NCBI GenBank assembly: GCA_028819775.1
Contig: JAPPKV010000331.1
Location: forward strand, 1-25,284
From: Gammaproteobacteria bacterium
GTDB taxonomy: Bacteria > Pseudomonadota > Gammaproteobacteria > Pseudomonadales > Azotimanducaceae_A
Direction: 5' to 3'
DNA length: 25,284 nucleotides
The translations under genes and the position numbers were made by a program. This document shows, in pieces, positions 8,530-16,399 of the stretch (the first letter of the stretch is position 1; each line of letters begins with the position of its first letter). The notes beneath the pieces are model-generated. The model made no database searches, was not told where the DNA came from, and was given only the letters and a program-made list of their open reading frames with translations.

Positions 8530-8560
8530 GAAGCGTCCAGATCGGGATCAGGTCCGTGTG

Positions 8561-11530
8561 CTATTTCCCCCCAAACGAGTGCGGCAGGTGGGGAGCGTCT
8601 TCAATGTCCGCCACAGCAGGTTGCCAACCCGGGAAGGCCGTGTAGTCGCCCCTCAAGAATTCACTATCGCCGGCTTCCCAAGTGTGAGCTTCGCCGTGAC
8701 GAACCACTATGTAACCCGAGCCATGCGTTCGATAGACACTCCCCCCGTTGCGAAGGACGCCAGCCCTGAGAGCCACGTCTTCCCGTGACCGCACACGTTG
8801 CCAACCGCCCACACCGTCGAGATCATGCCTTGAGATCAGCATCGCACCGCCAGCGATAGATCTGTTGAATGTCTCGTACTGGCGTTGATACTGTCGTATG
8901 GTCTGATCGCGGCGAGCAAGATAGACAGTCGACCAAGTCTTGCCAACAAGCTGTGCGCCGGAGTACTCGTGGGCGAGCACTAGGTCCCAGATGTGATCTG
9001 GCCCGTAAAGGTCGTCGTCGTCCATCTTCGTCAGCAATGCACCGTTTGCTTCCTTCACGGCTGCATTCAGGACAGTCCCCAGGCTTTGGTTCTCCGGCAC
9101 CCGCACAACACGAACCGGCGGTCGCAGGCGTCTGACTACCCGCTCGACCGCCGTTGTATCGAATTGGTCCCCGTGCAGCGCCAGCACGACCTGCAACCGG
9201 GGGTAGGTTTGTCTGCCGACGTTGTCGACAGCCCAGCCTAGTGAGCCGGGGCGTTTGGTGGGCAGCAGAATCGATACACTGGGCACTTCCGGTGGATCAT
9301 CCAAGGCCGCTTCGCCCATTTGCCTTGCCCGACTGCGAAACGAGTGTTCGCGTAAAGCTAGGCGACGCATCTTGATACTTAGTGCCTCTCGTGCGTTCGT
9401 GTCCGCTTCTCGAACGCCCGTCGTCATTAGTGCGTGGAGTTCGTTGCCAACCAGCGCATCCAAACCGCGTCCACCGTCCGCCAAGAATACAGGCGCGCCA
9501 GTCGCTGCCAAACGAACAAGCATTCCAGCACGCTCGACCTCATCGGGATGAAACGCCGCCACATCCACCAGATGGTGACATAGACGCACCGCGTGAAGAT
9601 CGCTGTGTCCTACCACGCGATGGGCCTTTATCCCACGGGGCAATAGGCGGCGCGGGCCGAGCGAGCCGACAACGTGGTTGACATCCCTTGCCCACCCAGT
9701 GGGATTGTGGATGCCGGGATCGAATGCCGGCACGGCCAACTTCGGCGTTTCCGAAAGGACTACGGCTGGTCTCGTGGAGGATGCCGCCTCACTCCGTGTA
9801 TCGGCGATCACGAAGTCGACGTGGTCACCTGCCATGCGTGCGGTAACGAGCGGACACTCCCCGAAGACCCTCGCCGCACGGGCACCTAGTGCCGAGATTT
9901 CCACGCCTAGCGGCGCAAGAGCCTTCGATACGGGGTTTCGCGGTGATGTGCCGCTGCTCAACGCCTGCTCGATTTCCTTCGCACCCGTTTCGCGCCGTTC
10001 CCCGCCCGCAATCTCCGAAAACCGGGCTGCTACGCCATGCAAGAACCACCGGATGAAAGCCAGGAGATCACGGGTACGCGTGAACGAGGCCCTTCGGAGT
10101 ACATCCCGCCATCCCGCCCGGTACGGCGCAGCGCTGAGTATCCGACGGGCGCGTCGCAACCATAGGCGAACCCTGAATGTGCGCGACCGAACATCGATCA
10201 CTGCCACATCGCCGAATTCCTCGACGTCCAGACCAGTTCGTTGCGCTCGCCGCAGCGCCCACGCACGAGTGATCGACACCTGTGCCCCCGGCGGCAATGG
10301 GACCTTGCCGACGACCCCAGATCCCAATCCCTTGCGCAGCGAGCCGATCAAGTCGCCATTGAAGTCGGTACCAGCCTCCACGACTACGTGAAACGGCGAC
10401 GCCGGAAACTCATCCAGTGCCGATTGAGGACCCGAAAGACGCACGCGGGGGTCGCCCTGCAAGCGGCTCGCGAGCCACGTGGAAACACCGTGGTTGAGAC
10501 CGCGCATTTCTAGACGAACAACAAGGTCGTGAGTGGCACCGCCGAGAATCGCTTCCACAAGATCCAGAATCTGTTCCTGCGACCCACCTTGCGGGCGTAT
10601 CGTCACCACGTATTCCGGTACTAGAAAGCTCCTACCTAGCACTGCCCGTCGATAGACCGGATGGGCAATCAGGTTGGCGAGCCTTCCCCGTTGTATTGCG
10701 GCATCCCGCTTCTTCTCCTGACTCTCGTCTTGGCGACCTTGATGCCACGCCATGGCTTCGGGCACGGGCACCAACAGAGCACCATGCGTATAGGCACGAT
10801 AGGCAAACTCCGTATCCTCGCCGCCATAACGGGTGAACGTCTCATCGACGCCACCAACTTCGTCGAAAAACCGCTTGCGAATACCTAGATTGCCACCCGA
10901 AACCGCACGGAAGATGTCGTCATGTTTCGTGGTGAGACCATCCGCCTTGTCCATGTATTCGGCCAAGGGCGGTGGATCCGATTCCCTGTCCCCAACCAAG
11001 CTCGAGATTGATCCAGCTCGCTCGCGAATCATCGATGCGGAAATCCCGTCGACCGACACTCGTCGGTACATCCCCAAGGTCACCGCGTCAGACAACGCAT
11101 GGTGCCACCGTGCGTGAGCCGCCAGCAGTTCCTTCTCCGCCAATAGGTCCGCGTCAAGGAAAATGAGAATCTCGTGCGCTGCGGTCCGGGCTCCGCTGTT
11201 TCTCGCGCGTGCCAATCCAAAACCGACACCTTCCTGGCGCACTAACTTGACATCCAAGGGAGACGAGGGAAGCTCAAGCGGAGGGTCCGAGGCATCGTCC
11301 ACAACGATCACTTCGAACAGCTCGCGCGGGTAGGACTGACCTTCGAGCGCCGCCAACGTACGGGCCAGTTCGTTCGGCGTTTCGAAGCAGGGAACGATTA
11401 CGCTGATGGGGCACGACAGCTCGCATTCCTCAACCGTAGGCAAGTCCACGTTGGTCCAATCGTTGTAGGGAACGCTCGTCGGTTTCGCGACAGGCCTTCG
11501 CCCCTTCTTCTCTACGGATGCTACAGACAC
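8561..11530 (-). CDS. Large multi-module glycosyltransferase (GT2 + GT-B-like half + GT2)
   Basis: The protein has 989 residues. Residues ~40-300 form a first GT2 domain: CPISVIVPCFETPNELART, VIVVDDASD, ILIFLDADLL (DxD) and RYGGEDTEFAYRA (the ED catalytic-base region). A middle section of ~250 residues has no recognisable motif. Residues ~570-740 are the same module found in the glycosyltransferases at 6955 and 21073 (VDFVIAD, LAVPAFDP, HNPTGW, ERAGMLVRLAATGAP, ALREHS). Residues ~745-965 are a second GT2 domain with VSILLPTKRP, VLALHGDQFD and KMDDDDLYG near 835. Two catalytic domains suggest a polymerase adding alternating sugars, as in chondroitin-type synthases; this is inference. The GTG start at 11530 has an AGGA about nine bases upstream. 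It follows wecC by three bases, so it is probably in the same operon and may use UDP-ManNAcA. Confidence 0.85.
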   Translation of the reverse strand: MSVASVEKKGRRPVAKPTSVPYNDWTNVDLPTVEECELSCPISVIVPCFETPNELARTLAALEGQSYPRELFEVIVVDDASDPPLELPSSPLDVKLVRQEGVGFGLARARNSGARTAAHEILIFLDADLLAEKELLAAHARWHHALSDAVTLGMYRRVSVDGISASMIRERAGSISSLVGDRESDPPPLAEYMDKADGLTTKHDDIFRAVSGGNLGIRKRFFDEVGGVDETFTRYGGEDTEFAYRAYTHGALLVPVPEAMAWHQGRQDESQEKKRDAAIQRGRLANLIAHPVYRRAVLGRSFLVPEYVVTIRPQGGSQEQILDLVEAILGGATHDLVVRLEMRGLNHGVSTWLASRLQGDPRVRLSGPQSALDEFPASPFHVVVEAGTDFNGDLIGSLRKGLGSGVVGKVPLPPGAQVSITRAWALRRAQRTGLDVEEFGDVAVIDVRSRTFRVRLWLRRARRILSAAPYRAGWRDVLRRASFTRTRDLLAFIRWFLHGVAARFSEIAGGERRETGAKEIEQALSSGTSPRNPVSKALAPLGVEISALGARAARVFGECPLVTARMAGDHVDFVIADTRSEAASSTRPAVVLSETPKLAVPAFDPGIHNPTGWARDVNHVVGSLGPRRLLPRGIKAHRVVGHSDLHAVRLCHHLVDVAAFHPDEVERAGMLVRLAATGAPVFLADGGRGLDALVGNELHALMTTGVREADTNAREALSIKMRRLALREHSFRSRARQMGEAALDDPPEVPSVSILLPTKRPGSLGWAVDNVGRQTYPRLQVVLALHGDQFDTTAVERVVRRLRPPVRVVRVPENQSLGTVLNAAVKEANGALLTKMDDDDLYGPDHIWDLVLAHEYSGAQLVGKTWSTVYLARRDQTIRQYQRQYETFNRSIAGGAMLISRHDLDGVGGWQRVRSREDVALRAGVLRNGGSVYRTHGSGYIVVRHGEAHTWEAGDSEFLRGDYTAFPGWQPAVADIEDAPHLPHSFGGK

Positions 11531-11533
11531 GAC

Positions 11534-12835
11534 TCAAGTCCTCGAGGGGGCCTTCGAACCGCCGTAATCCTTGGCACCCCACAGACCTCGCGTATCGATC
11601 AAGCGTTTGCCAACGAGCCAATCCGTTTCAATGTTCAGGAACTCTCGATGATCGGTGAGAACGACGATGACATCCGCGACCGACAAAGCGTCGTCTTGAT
11701 CAACAAGCTTGACGCGCCTGCGCACAAGCACATCCGGGAGCTCGGCCACGTGTGGATCCACCACGAGCACGGTTCCCGCCACCATCGACTCCAGCCGCTC
11801 AACGATCGTGACCGCTGGGCTCTCTCGCAAGTCTCCGACATTGGCCTTATAGGCGAGGCCGAGACAAGCGACTGTCGGGTTCACCAAACCGTCGCAAGCG
11901 TCCAAAACGCGATCCACGACCCATTGCGGCTTGCCGTCATTGACTTGACGAGCAGTCTGGACAAGCGGGGTCTGGTCCGGCGCTGCGTGGACCAGGAACC
12001 AAGGGTCTACTGCGACACAATGCCCACCGACACCGGGTCCAGGTCGCAGGACATCAACACGCGGGTGACGGTTGGCGAGCTCGATCACTTCCCACGTGTC
12101 GACTCCGAGCGCATCGCACACCAATGACAATTCGTTTGCGAAGGCGAGATTCACGTCACGATAGGCATTCTCGGTCAGCTTGACCAGCTCTGCCGTACGG
12201 GCCGACGTCACGGAGCAAGTTCCTTGAACAAAAATGCGATACAACGAACTCGCAACCCGAGCACAATTTGGCGTGACACCTCCAACGACTCGGTCGTTAT
12301 TCTCCAACTCCGCGAGAATATTCCCGGGGAGGATGCGCTCTGGACTGTAGGCCACCCGAATGTCGCTGTCCTCGCCTGCCGTGTGGGGAAACGTGAGTTC
12401 AGGGCGCGCCTCGGCCAGCCATTTGCAGACTGCCTCCGTGGTCCCCACCGGGGAAGTCGACTCCAATACGACTAAATTACCTGGAACGAGCACCTGGGCC
12501 AGGCTCGCGGCGGCATTGCGGAGGCACTGCAGGTCGGGCTCGTGGTTGCGTCCAAATGGCGTCGGCACGGCGACAACAAAAGCATCGGCGGCCACGACCT
12601 CCTGCCGGGCGTGCAACCTGCCTCTCTCCACCGACTCCCGCACCATGGCACCGAGGTCGGGTTCGGCGATGTATGCCGCGCCGGCGTTGACAGCTTCGAC
12701 CCGGGCCGCCTCCACATCGACACCAACAACGTCAATGCCCCTGGTTGCCAAGATCGCAGCCGTTGGCAGGCCCACGTAACCGAGACCCACCACGCAGATG
12801 CGGCGAAAGTCGTGCGGTACGTTCGTCTTGGCCAA
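11534..12835 (-). CDS. wecC: UDP-N-acetyl-D-mannosamine dehydrogenase
   Basis: This 433-residue NAD-dependent enzyme oxidises UDP-ManNAc to UDP-ManNAcA in the cytoplasm. ICVVGLGYVGLPTAAILAT is the N-terminal Rossmann motif. TSPVGTTE, YSPERILPG and KLTENAYRDVNLAFANEL follow in the order seen in the UDP-glucose/GDP-mannose dehydrogenase family. The catalytic Cys lies in GPGVGGHCVAVDPWFL at about residue 273, and the WecC-like form HPRVDVLRPGPGVGGHC favours ManNAc over glucose as substrate. The neighbouring wecB supplies UDP-ManNAc. The likely start is TTG at 12835; no ATG or GTG lies near the expected N-terminus, and a GGGA is 11 bases upstream. It follows wecB with a 49-base gap that carries a perfect hairpin. 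Confidence 0.95.
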   Translation of the reverse strand: MAKTNVPHDFRRICVVGLGYVGLPTAAILATRGIDVVGVDVEAARVEAVNAGAAYIAEPDLGAMVRESVERGRLHARQEVVAADAFVVAVPTPFGRNHEPDLQCLRNAAASLAQVLVPGNLVVLESTSPVGTTEAVCKWLAEARPELTFPHTAGEDSDIRVAYSPERILPGNILAELENNDRVVGGVTPNCARVASSLYRIFVQGTCSVTSARTAELVKLTENAYRDVNLAFANELSLVCDALGVDTWEVIELANRHPRVDVLRPGPGVGGHCVAVDPWFLVHAAPDQTPLVQTARQVNDGKPQWVVDRVLDACDGLVNPTVACLGLAYKANVGDLRESPAVTIVERLESMVAGTVLVVDPHVAELPDVLVRRRVKLVDQDDALSVADVIVVLTDHREFLNIETDWLVGKRLIDTRGLWGAKDYGGSKAPSRT

Positions 12836-12870
12836 GATTTACGAATTCCCGAGCTCAGTCATCGACACCT

Positions 12871-12892
12871 CACGTTGATTCCTATCAACGTG
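12871..12892. repeat. Perfect 9-bp hairpin between wecB and wecC
   Basis: CACGTTGAT (12871-12879) and ATCAACGTG (12884-12892) are perfect complements around a 4-base loop. The hairpin overlaps the wecB stop codon (12885-12887) and precedes wecC in the transcript. No T-run follows on the minus strand, so it is not a standard intrinsic terminator. It may modulate mRNA stability or translation between the two genes. Confidence 0.5.
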
Positions 12893-14006
12893 CCAAGTCT
12901 CCCACTATGCGCCCGCTCGCCCGACCGTCTCCGTACAGATTGTGTCGCCGTGCCATCGTGTCGTGCGCTTCAGTGTCGTCCAATAGGCGTGCCGCTTCGC
13001 GGTGGATGACATCCGCATCCGTCCCGACAAGCCGGGCGGTCTGCGCTTCCACCGCCTCAGGTCGCTCCGTCACCTCACGCAATACGAGAACGGGCTTTCC
13101 AAGTGAGGGAGCTTCCTCTTGAATGCCGCCCGAATCGGTAACGATGAAGTGTGCCTGGCTCATCAGATACGCGAACGAAACGTAGTTAAGCGGCGGAAGG
13201 AGGTGTACATGCGGCAGTCCACCCAAGGCCGAGTATACCGGTCCATGAACGTGCGGGTTGGGGTGGACAGGGTAGACGATTTCGACATCGTCCCGATTTA
13301 CGAGCCGAGCAAGGGCATCGCAGATTTCCGCCAAGCCAGTGCCGAGGTTTTCGCGACGGTGGGCTGTCACCAAAACGACCCGTCGCGTGGTGTCGAAATG
13401 AGGCAATCCAGACCGAGCCCGTTCCGCCAAGTGAGGTTCGATTTCCAAGCGTTCGACAACGTGAAGCAGGGCATCGATGCCAGTGTTTCCCGTGACGACT
13501 ATGCTGCCGCCATGGAAACCTTCGGCGAGCAGGTTCTCCCGCGCGCGCCGTGTCGGCGCATAGTGGCGATCGCTCAAACGATCGGCGAGCCGACGGTTCA
13601 TCTCCTCTGGCCAAGGCATCGTCGGGTCACCGCTTCGCAAGCCGGCCTCAACATGACCAACGGGGACGTCGGCGTAGTAGGCTCCCAGTGCGGCCGCGAA
13701 CGTCGTTGTTGTATCTCCCTGCACGAGGACGCGATCCGGCTTGAACCCCTCGAGAATCGGCGTCATTCCTGTTAGAACAGCTTGAGTCACGTGAGTGAGA
13801 TCCTGCTCGGGCACCATCACGTCGAGGTCGTAGTGGGGGCGCAAATCGAACAGACCTAGTACCGAGTCAAGCATTTCGCGATGCTGGGCCGTTGCGCAAA
13901 TGCGGTGCTCGATCCCGTTGGCTCCGTCCAGTGCGCGAGCGACCATCGCCATCTTGATGGCTTCCGGACGCGTTCCGATCACCGATAGAATGCGCATATC
14001 TGACAC
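12885..14006 (-). CDS. wecB: UDP-N-acetylglucosamine 2-epimerase (non-hydrolysing)
   Basis: The 373-residue enzyme interconverts UDP-GlcNAc and UDP-ManNAc. It has the full motif set of the non-hydrolysing family. IGTRPEAIKM at the N-terminus, VQGDTTTT and VEAGLRSGD come first, followed by NTGIDAL, TAHRREN, VYPVHPNP and TDSGGIQEEAP near 290. Length is typical. The most likely start is GTG at 14006, with AGGGA five bases upstream; an ATG three codons later is also possible. With wecC it forms a two-gene route to UDP-ManNAcA, as in enterobacterial common antigen and many capsules. It lies 32 bases after the exporter ATPase gene, so transcription from the wzm promoter probably continues through it. 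Confidence 0.97.
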   Translation of the reverse strand: MSDMRILSVIGTRPEAIKMAMVARALDGANGIEHRICATAQHREMLDSVLGLFDLRPHYDLDVMVPEQDLTHVTQAVLTGMTPILEGFKPDRVLVQGDTTTTFAAALGAYYADVPVGHVEAGLRSGDPTMPWPEEMNRRLADRLSDRHYAPTRRARENLLAEGFHGGSIVVTGNTGIDALLHVVERLEIEPHLAERARSGLPHFDTTRRVVLVTAHRRENLGTGLAEICDALARLVNRDDVEIVYPVHPNPHVHGPVYSALGGLPHVHLLPPLNYVSFAYLMSQAHFIVTDSGGIQEEAPSLGKPVLVLREVTERPEAVEAQTARLVGTDADVIHREAARLLDDTEAHDTMARRHNLYGDGRASGRIVGDLAR

Positions 14007-14038
14007 GATGGTCCCTAGGTAGCGGCTGGGGATTCCGG

Positions 14039-14782
14039 CTAGTAGTCCCGGAGCACTTCGTCGATCGACCCGTGTGCCTTGACCTTGCCAGCATCGAGGA
14101 GCACGCCCTTCGTGCAGACGCGTTCAAGCAAGCTGGCGTTCTGCGAAGCGAGCACCAGAATGCCTGCCCGCTCGACAAATTCCTCAAGCCGTTTTTGTGC
14201 CTTCTCGACGAAGTGCCGGTCGCCCACACTCAACCACTCATCCATGAGAAGGATTTCGGGCTCGAAACTGGTACAGACCGCGAATCCCAATCGAAACCGC
14301 ATCCCTGCCGAATAGGTATGCGCTGGCATCGCCAGGTAGTCGCCGAGTTCGGTGAACTCCGCGATTTCCGCTGTGCGTTCCTGGACCTCCTTGGGCGAGA
14401 GCCCCAGCAGGAGTCCGCGCGTCATGATGTTCTCGTACCCCGTGGCGTCGTCGTCGATTCCTAGCGAGACATTGAGCAAAGATGCGGTTCGCCCTCGCCG
14501 CCAAACCCGGCCACGGACGGGTTCGTAGACACCGGCCAACACCCGCAGGAGCGTCGTCTTGCCCGCGCCGTTGTGGCCGACGACACCTACCCGGTCACCG
14601 TGCTCCAACGCAATGCTGACATCGTCCAGCGCTCTTACCGTTAGGCGGTTGCCTGCATCCCGACCGACGCGACCGCCGGTGCCGTGGTAGATGAACCGGT
14701 TCTTGATCGAACGCATGTTTGCGTTGTAGATCGGGAAATCGACCGTGACGGATTCCACTTGGATGCTTGCATGAGTGTTCAT
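14039..14782 (-). CDS. wzt: Polysaccharide export ABC transporter ATP-binding protein
   Basis: The 247-residue ATPase powers export of a lipid-linked polysaccharide across the inner membrane with Wzm. The N-terminal VDFPIYNANMRSIKNRF is typical of Wzt/KpsT/TagH-type ATPases. Walker A is GHNGAGKT at 69-76, the signature segment is YSAGMRFRLGFAV near 158-170, and Walker B is ILLMDEWLSVGD near 178-189. The H-loop reads VLASQNASLL, with Gln at about residue 214 where the switch His is expected; this is unusual. No extra C-terminal carbohydrate-binding domain is present, so export need not depend on a recognised chain cap. The ATG at 14782 overlaps the wzm stop (ATGA), indicating coupling. The same frame continues open upstream through wzm but that part is not coding. 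Confidence 0.93.
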   Translation of the reverse strand: MNTHASIQVESVTVDFPIYNANMRSIKNRFIYHGTGGRVGRDAGNRLTVRALDDVSIALEHGDRVGVVGHNGAGKTTLLRVLAGVYEPVRGRVWRRGRTASLLNVSLGIDDDATGYENIMTRGLLLGLSPKEVQERTAEIAEFTELGDYLAMPAHTYSAGMRFRLGFAVCTSFEPEILLMDEWLSVGDRHFVEKAQKRLEEFVERAGILVLASQNASLLERVCTKGVLLDAGKVKAHGSIDEVLRDY

Positions 14783-15636
14783 ACCCAGTAAGCGATTCGC
14801 CAGCGGTAACGGACGTAGATCACGAACGTGGCCGCCCCCCCAACAAGCGTATAACCAATCATCGCCAGCCACGAAACCGCACTTGGCAATTCGCCGAGTA
14901 ACGGCGCCCGAACCACTTCGAGGACGTGGAAGAACGGGTTGAGATTCATGGGTAGCACGGCCCGATTCGGCAGCAACTCCGGCATCCAGATGATGGGCGT
15001 CACAAAGAAAGCAATCCGCACGATACTTGCGACGATCGGCGGAATGTCGCGAAACCGCGCCGCGAACGCACCGAGGAGCATGCCAACCCAGACTCCGTTC
15101 ACGCAGAGGAGCACCATCCCCGGTATGGCCAACAGACCCGTCCATCCCGGCCACACCATGAAGATGATCGCCACGACCACGAAGATCACTGCGTTGTGGA
15201 AGAAGATAATGAGGTTGCGCCAGACCACCCGGTAGACATGCACAGACAACGGTAGCCGAGCCTGCTGGATGATGTTGCTGGCGGCTACGTACGCGGTGCA
15301 GCCATCCGTGATCAGGCCGTTGACCAGTGTCCAGATGACAAAGCCGAGGGTTAGGTAGGGGACGTAGTTCGTCGCCTCCACCTTGAACAGGCCACCGTAA
15401 AGGGTACCCAGTACGGCAACCAGCATTCCCATGCTGATGGTGATCCAGAAAGGTCCCAGCGTCGAGCGTCGGTAGCGCCGGCGTATGTCCTGCCAGCCTA
15501 GGCGACCCCAGAGGTGGGTAACCCGGGCACCCTCCACGAGGTCGAAAAGCGCGAGGGCGGATTGCGAGGTCGGTTGGTTCAGCACCGGCTCGGACACGAC
15601 TGTTCTCTGCTCCCACGGCGTCATGACGAACGACAC
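14779..15636 (-). CDS. wzm: Polysaccharide export ABC transporter permease
   Basis: The 285-residue protein is an ABC-2 type inner-membrane permease. After a ~45-residue cytoplasmic N-terminus comes LWGRLGWQDIRRRYRRSTLG, the family's conserved amphipathic stretch. About six hydrophobic segments follow (for example FWITISMGMLVAVLGTLY and GLLAIPGMVLLCVNGVWVGM). The conserved ARFRDIPPIVASIVRIAFF and MNLNPFFHVLEVVRAPLL also match Wzm/KpsM/TagG. It pairs with wzt through an ATGA overlap. The start may be GTG at 15636 or ATG at 15624; neither has a strong ribosome site. It is the first gene of the minus-strand polysaccharide set and diverges from the small gene before xseB. Confidence 0.94.
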   Translation of the reverse strand: MSFVMTPWEQRTVVSEPVLNQPTSQSALALFDLVEGARVTHLWGRLGWQDIRRRYRRSTLGPFWITISMGMLVAVLGTLYGGLFKVEATNYVPYLTLGFVIWTLVNGLITDGCTAYVAASNIIQQARLPLSVHVYRVVWRNLIIFFHNAVIFVVVAIIFMVWPGWTGLLAIPGMVLLCVNGVWVGMLLGAFAARFRDIPPIVASIVRIAFFVTPIIWMPELLPNRAVLPMNLNPFFHVLEVVRAPLLGELPSAVSWLAMIGYTLVGGAATFVIYVRYRWRIAYWV

Positions 15637-15679
15637 CCGTTAGCACCGGCTTGCTACGGGCGGGCCGATCCTTCGCAGG

Positions 15680-15688
15680 ATTATGTCA
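15680..15688 (-). promoter_or_regulatory. Candidate extended -10 promoter for wzm operon
   Basis: On the minus strand the sequence TGACATAAT fits an extended -10 element (TGn followed by a hexamer with 5 of 6 matches to TATAAT). It lies about 44 bases before the wzm start and would give a short leader. No clear -35 is present, as is common with extended -10 promoters. It is in the divergent gap before the polysaccharide genes. Confidence 0.35.
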
Positions 15689-15817
15689 CACACGTCGGGA
15701 ACTCACGGCGACCAAGTAGCTTGCAGGCGCAACCGTTTGCGGGAACGAGCCAAGCGGTAAGCTACAATATCGTTCCTGGTGGAACCCAGGGGCGATCATC
15801 CTCCAACGGAATCCAGT

Positions 15818-16087
15818 GTGAGCGAGCAAGCGAGGCGCACAAAAACCGTGTTCGACGCCGTGACGGCGTTGAAGGCTGGAGGAAGCACGGTGTTTAGACC
15901 GGGCGATGTGACCGCTCACTTACGCGCTAGCGGAACGCCTTTCGGGGCGTGGGAGGTGCGGGGCGAGCTCACCAACTTGGAGCGGTTGGGATTGATCGTG
16001 CTCGACGAAGACTCCGGCACATGGCGGCTTGTAAACGGTGCATCCTTTTCGGTCGAGGAAGCGAAGGTGGCCCGGGAGAACGGCTAG
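15818..16087 (+). CDS. Small winged-helix-like protein of unknown function
   Basis: The protein is about 89 residues from the GTG at 15818 (VSEQARRTK), which has GGA about seven bases upstream. A GTG at 15779 would add 13 residues but lacks a ribosome site. The sequence TVFDAVTALKAGGSTVFRPG, then DVTAHLR, WEVRGELTNLERLGLI and a short beta-hairpin-like GTWRLVNG has the layout of a winged helix-turn-helix: three helices and a wing. A DNA-binding or regulatory role is inference. It ends nine bases before xseB and is probably co-transcribed. A TACAAT at 15763-15768 could be its -10, with no good -35. The divergent position beside the exporter operon would suit a local regulator. Confidence 0.6.
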   Translation: MSEQARRTKTVFDAVTALKAGGSTVFRPGDVTAHLRASGTPFGAWEVRGELTNLERLGLIVLDEDSGTWRLVNGASFSVEEAKVARENG

Positions 16088-16096
16088 GGGGCGCAA

Positions 16097-16354
16097 ATGG
16101 CAGACGCTGCAAGTCAACACAATTCGGAGGTCCAGGATCCCATCGATTTTGAGGCGGCACTTGCCGAACTCGAGGAATTGGTGGGTAGGATGGAAGCAGG
16201 ATCGTTGAGTCTCGAAGAATCCCTTGCCGCTTTCGAGCGTGGGATGAAGCTCACCCGCGAGTGTCAGTCCGCGTTGCGGTCGGCGGAACTGCGGATCAAG
16301 GCATTGACCCAGGAAGGTGATGAACTGGATCTATCGTCGTCTGGAGACGAATAG
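16097..16354 (+). CDS. xseB: Exodeoxyribonuclease VII small subunit
   Basis: The 85-residue protein is the small subunit that decorates the XseA catalytic subunit of exonuclease VII, which degrades single-stranded DNA. The family core is clear: FEAALAELEELVGRMEAG, SLSLEESLAAFERGMKL and CQSALRSAELRIKAL, forming two helices, with an acidic tail. Length is typical. GGGGGC lies just before the ATG at 16097. In many gammaproteobacteria ispA and dxs follow directly; here a UbiA-family gene starts 45 bases later. XseA is not in the window. Confidence 0.95.
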   Translation: MADAASQHNSEVQDPIDFEAALAELEELVGRMEAGSLSLEESLAAFERGMKLTRECQSALRSAELRIKALTQEGDELDLSSSGDE

Positions 16355-16399
16355 GATACGCCTAGCCGGGTTGCACATACCCGCGGGACGTCCTAATAC

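Noticed and set aside
9678..10391. 237-residue plus-strand open frame
   Set aside because: Antisense to the large glycosyltransferase, Arg/Ser/Pro-rich with no family features.
14783..15646. Long in-frame upstream extension of the exporter ATPase reading frame (535 residues in total)
   Set aside because: The extension is an out-of-frame reading of wzm. The true ATPase starts at ATG 14782 with the family N-terminus and an ATGA overlap.
16365..16385. CGGGT/ACCCG inverted repeat between xseB and the UbiA gene
   Set aside because: Only a 5-bp stem with no T-run; too weak to call a terminator.
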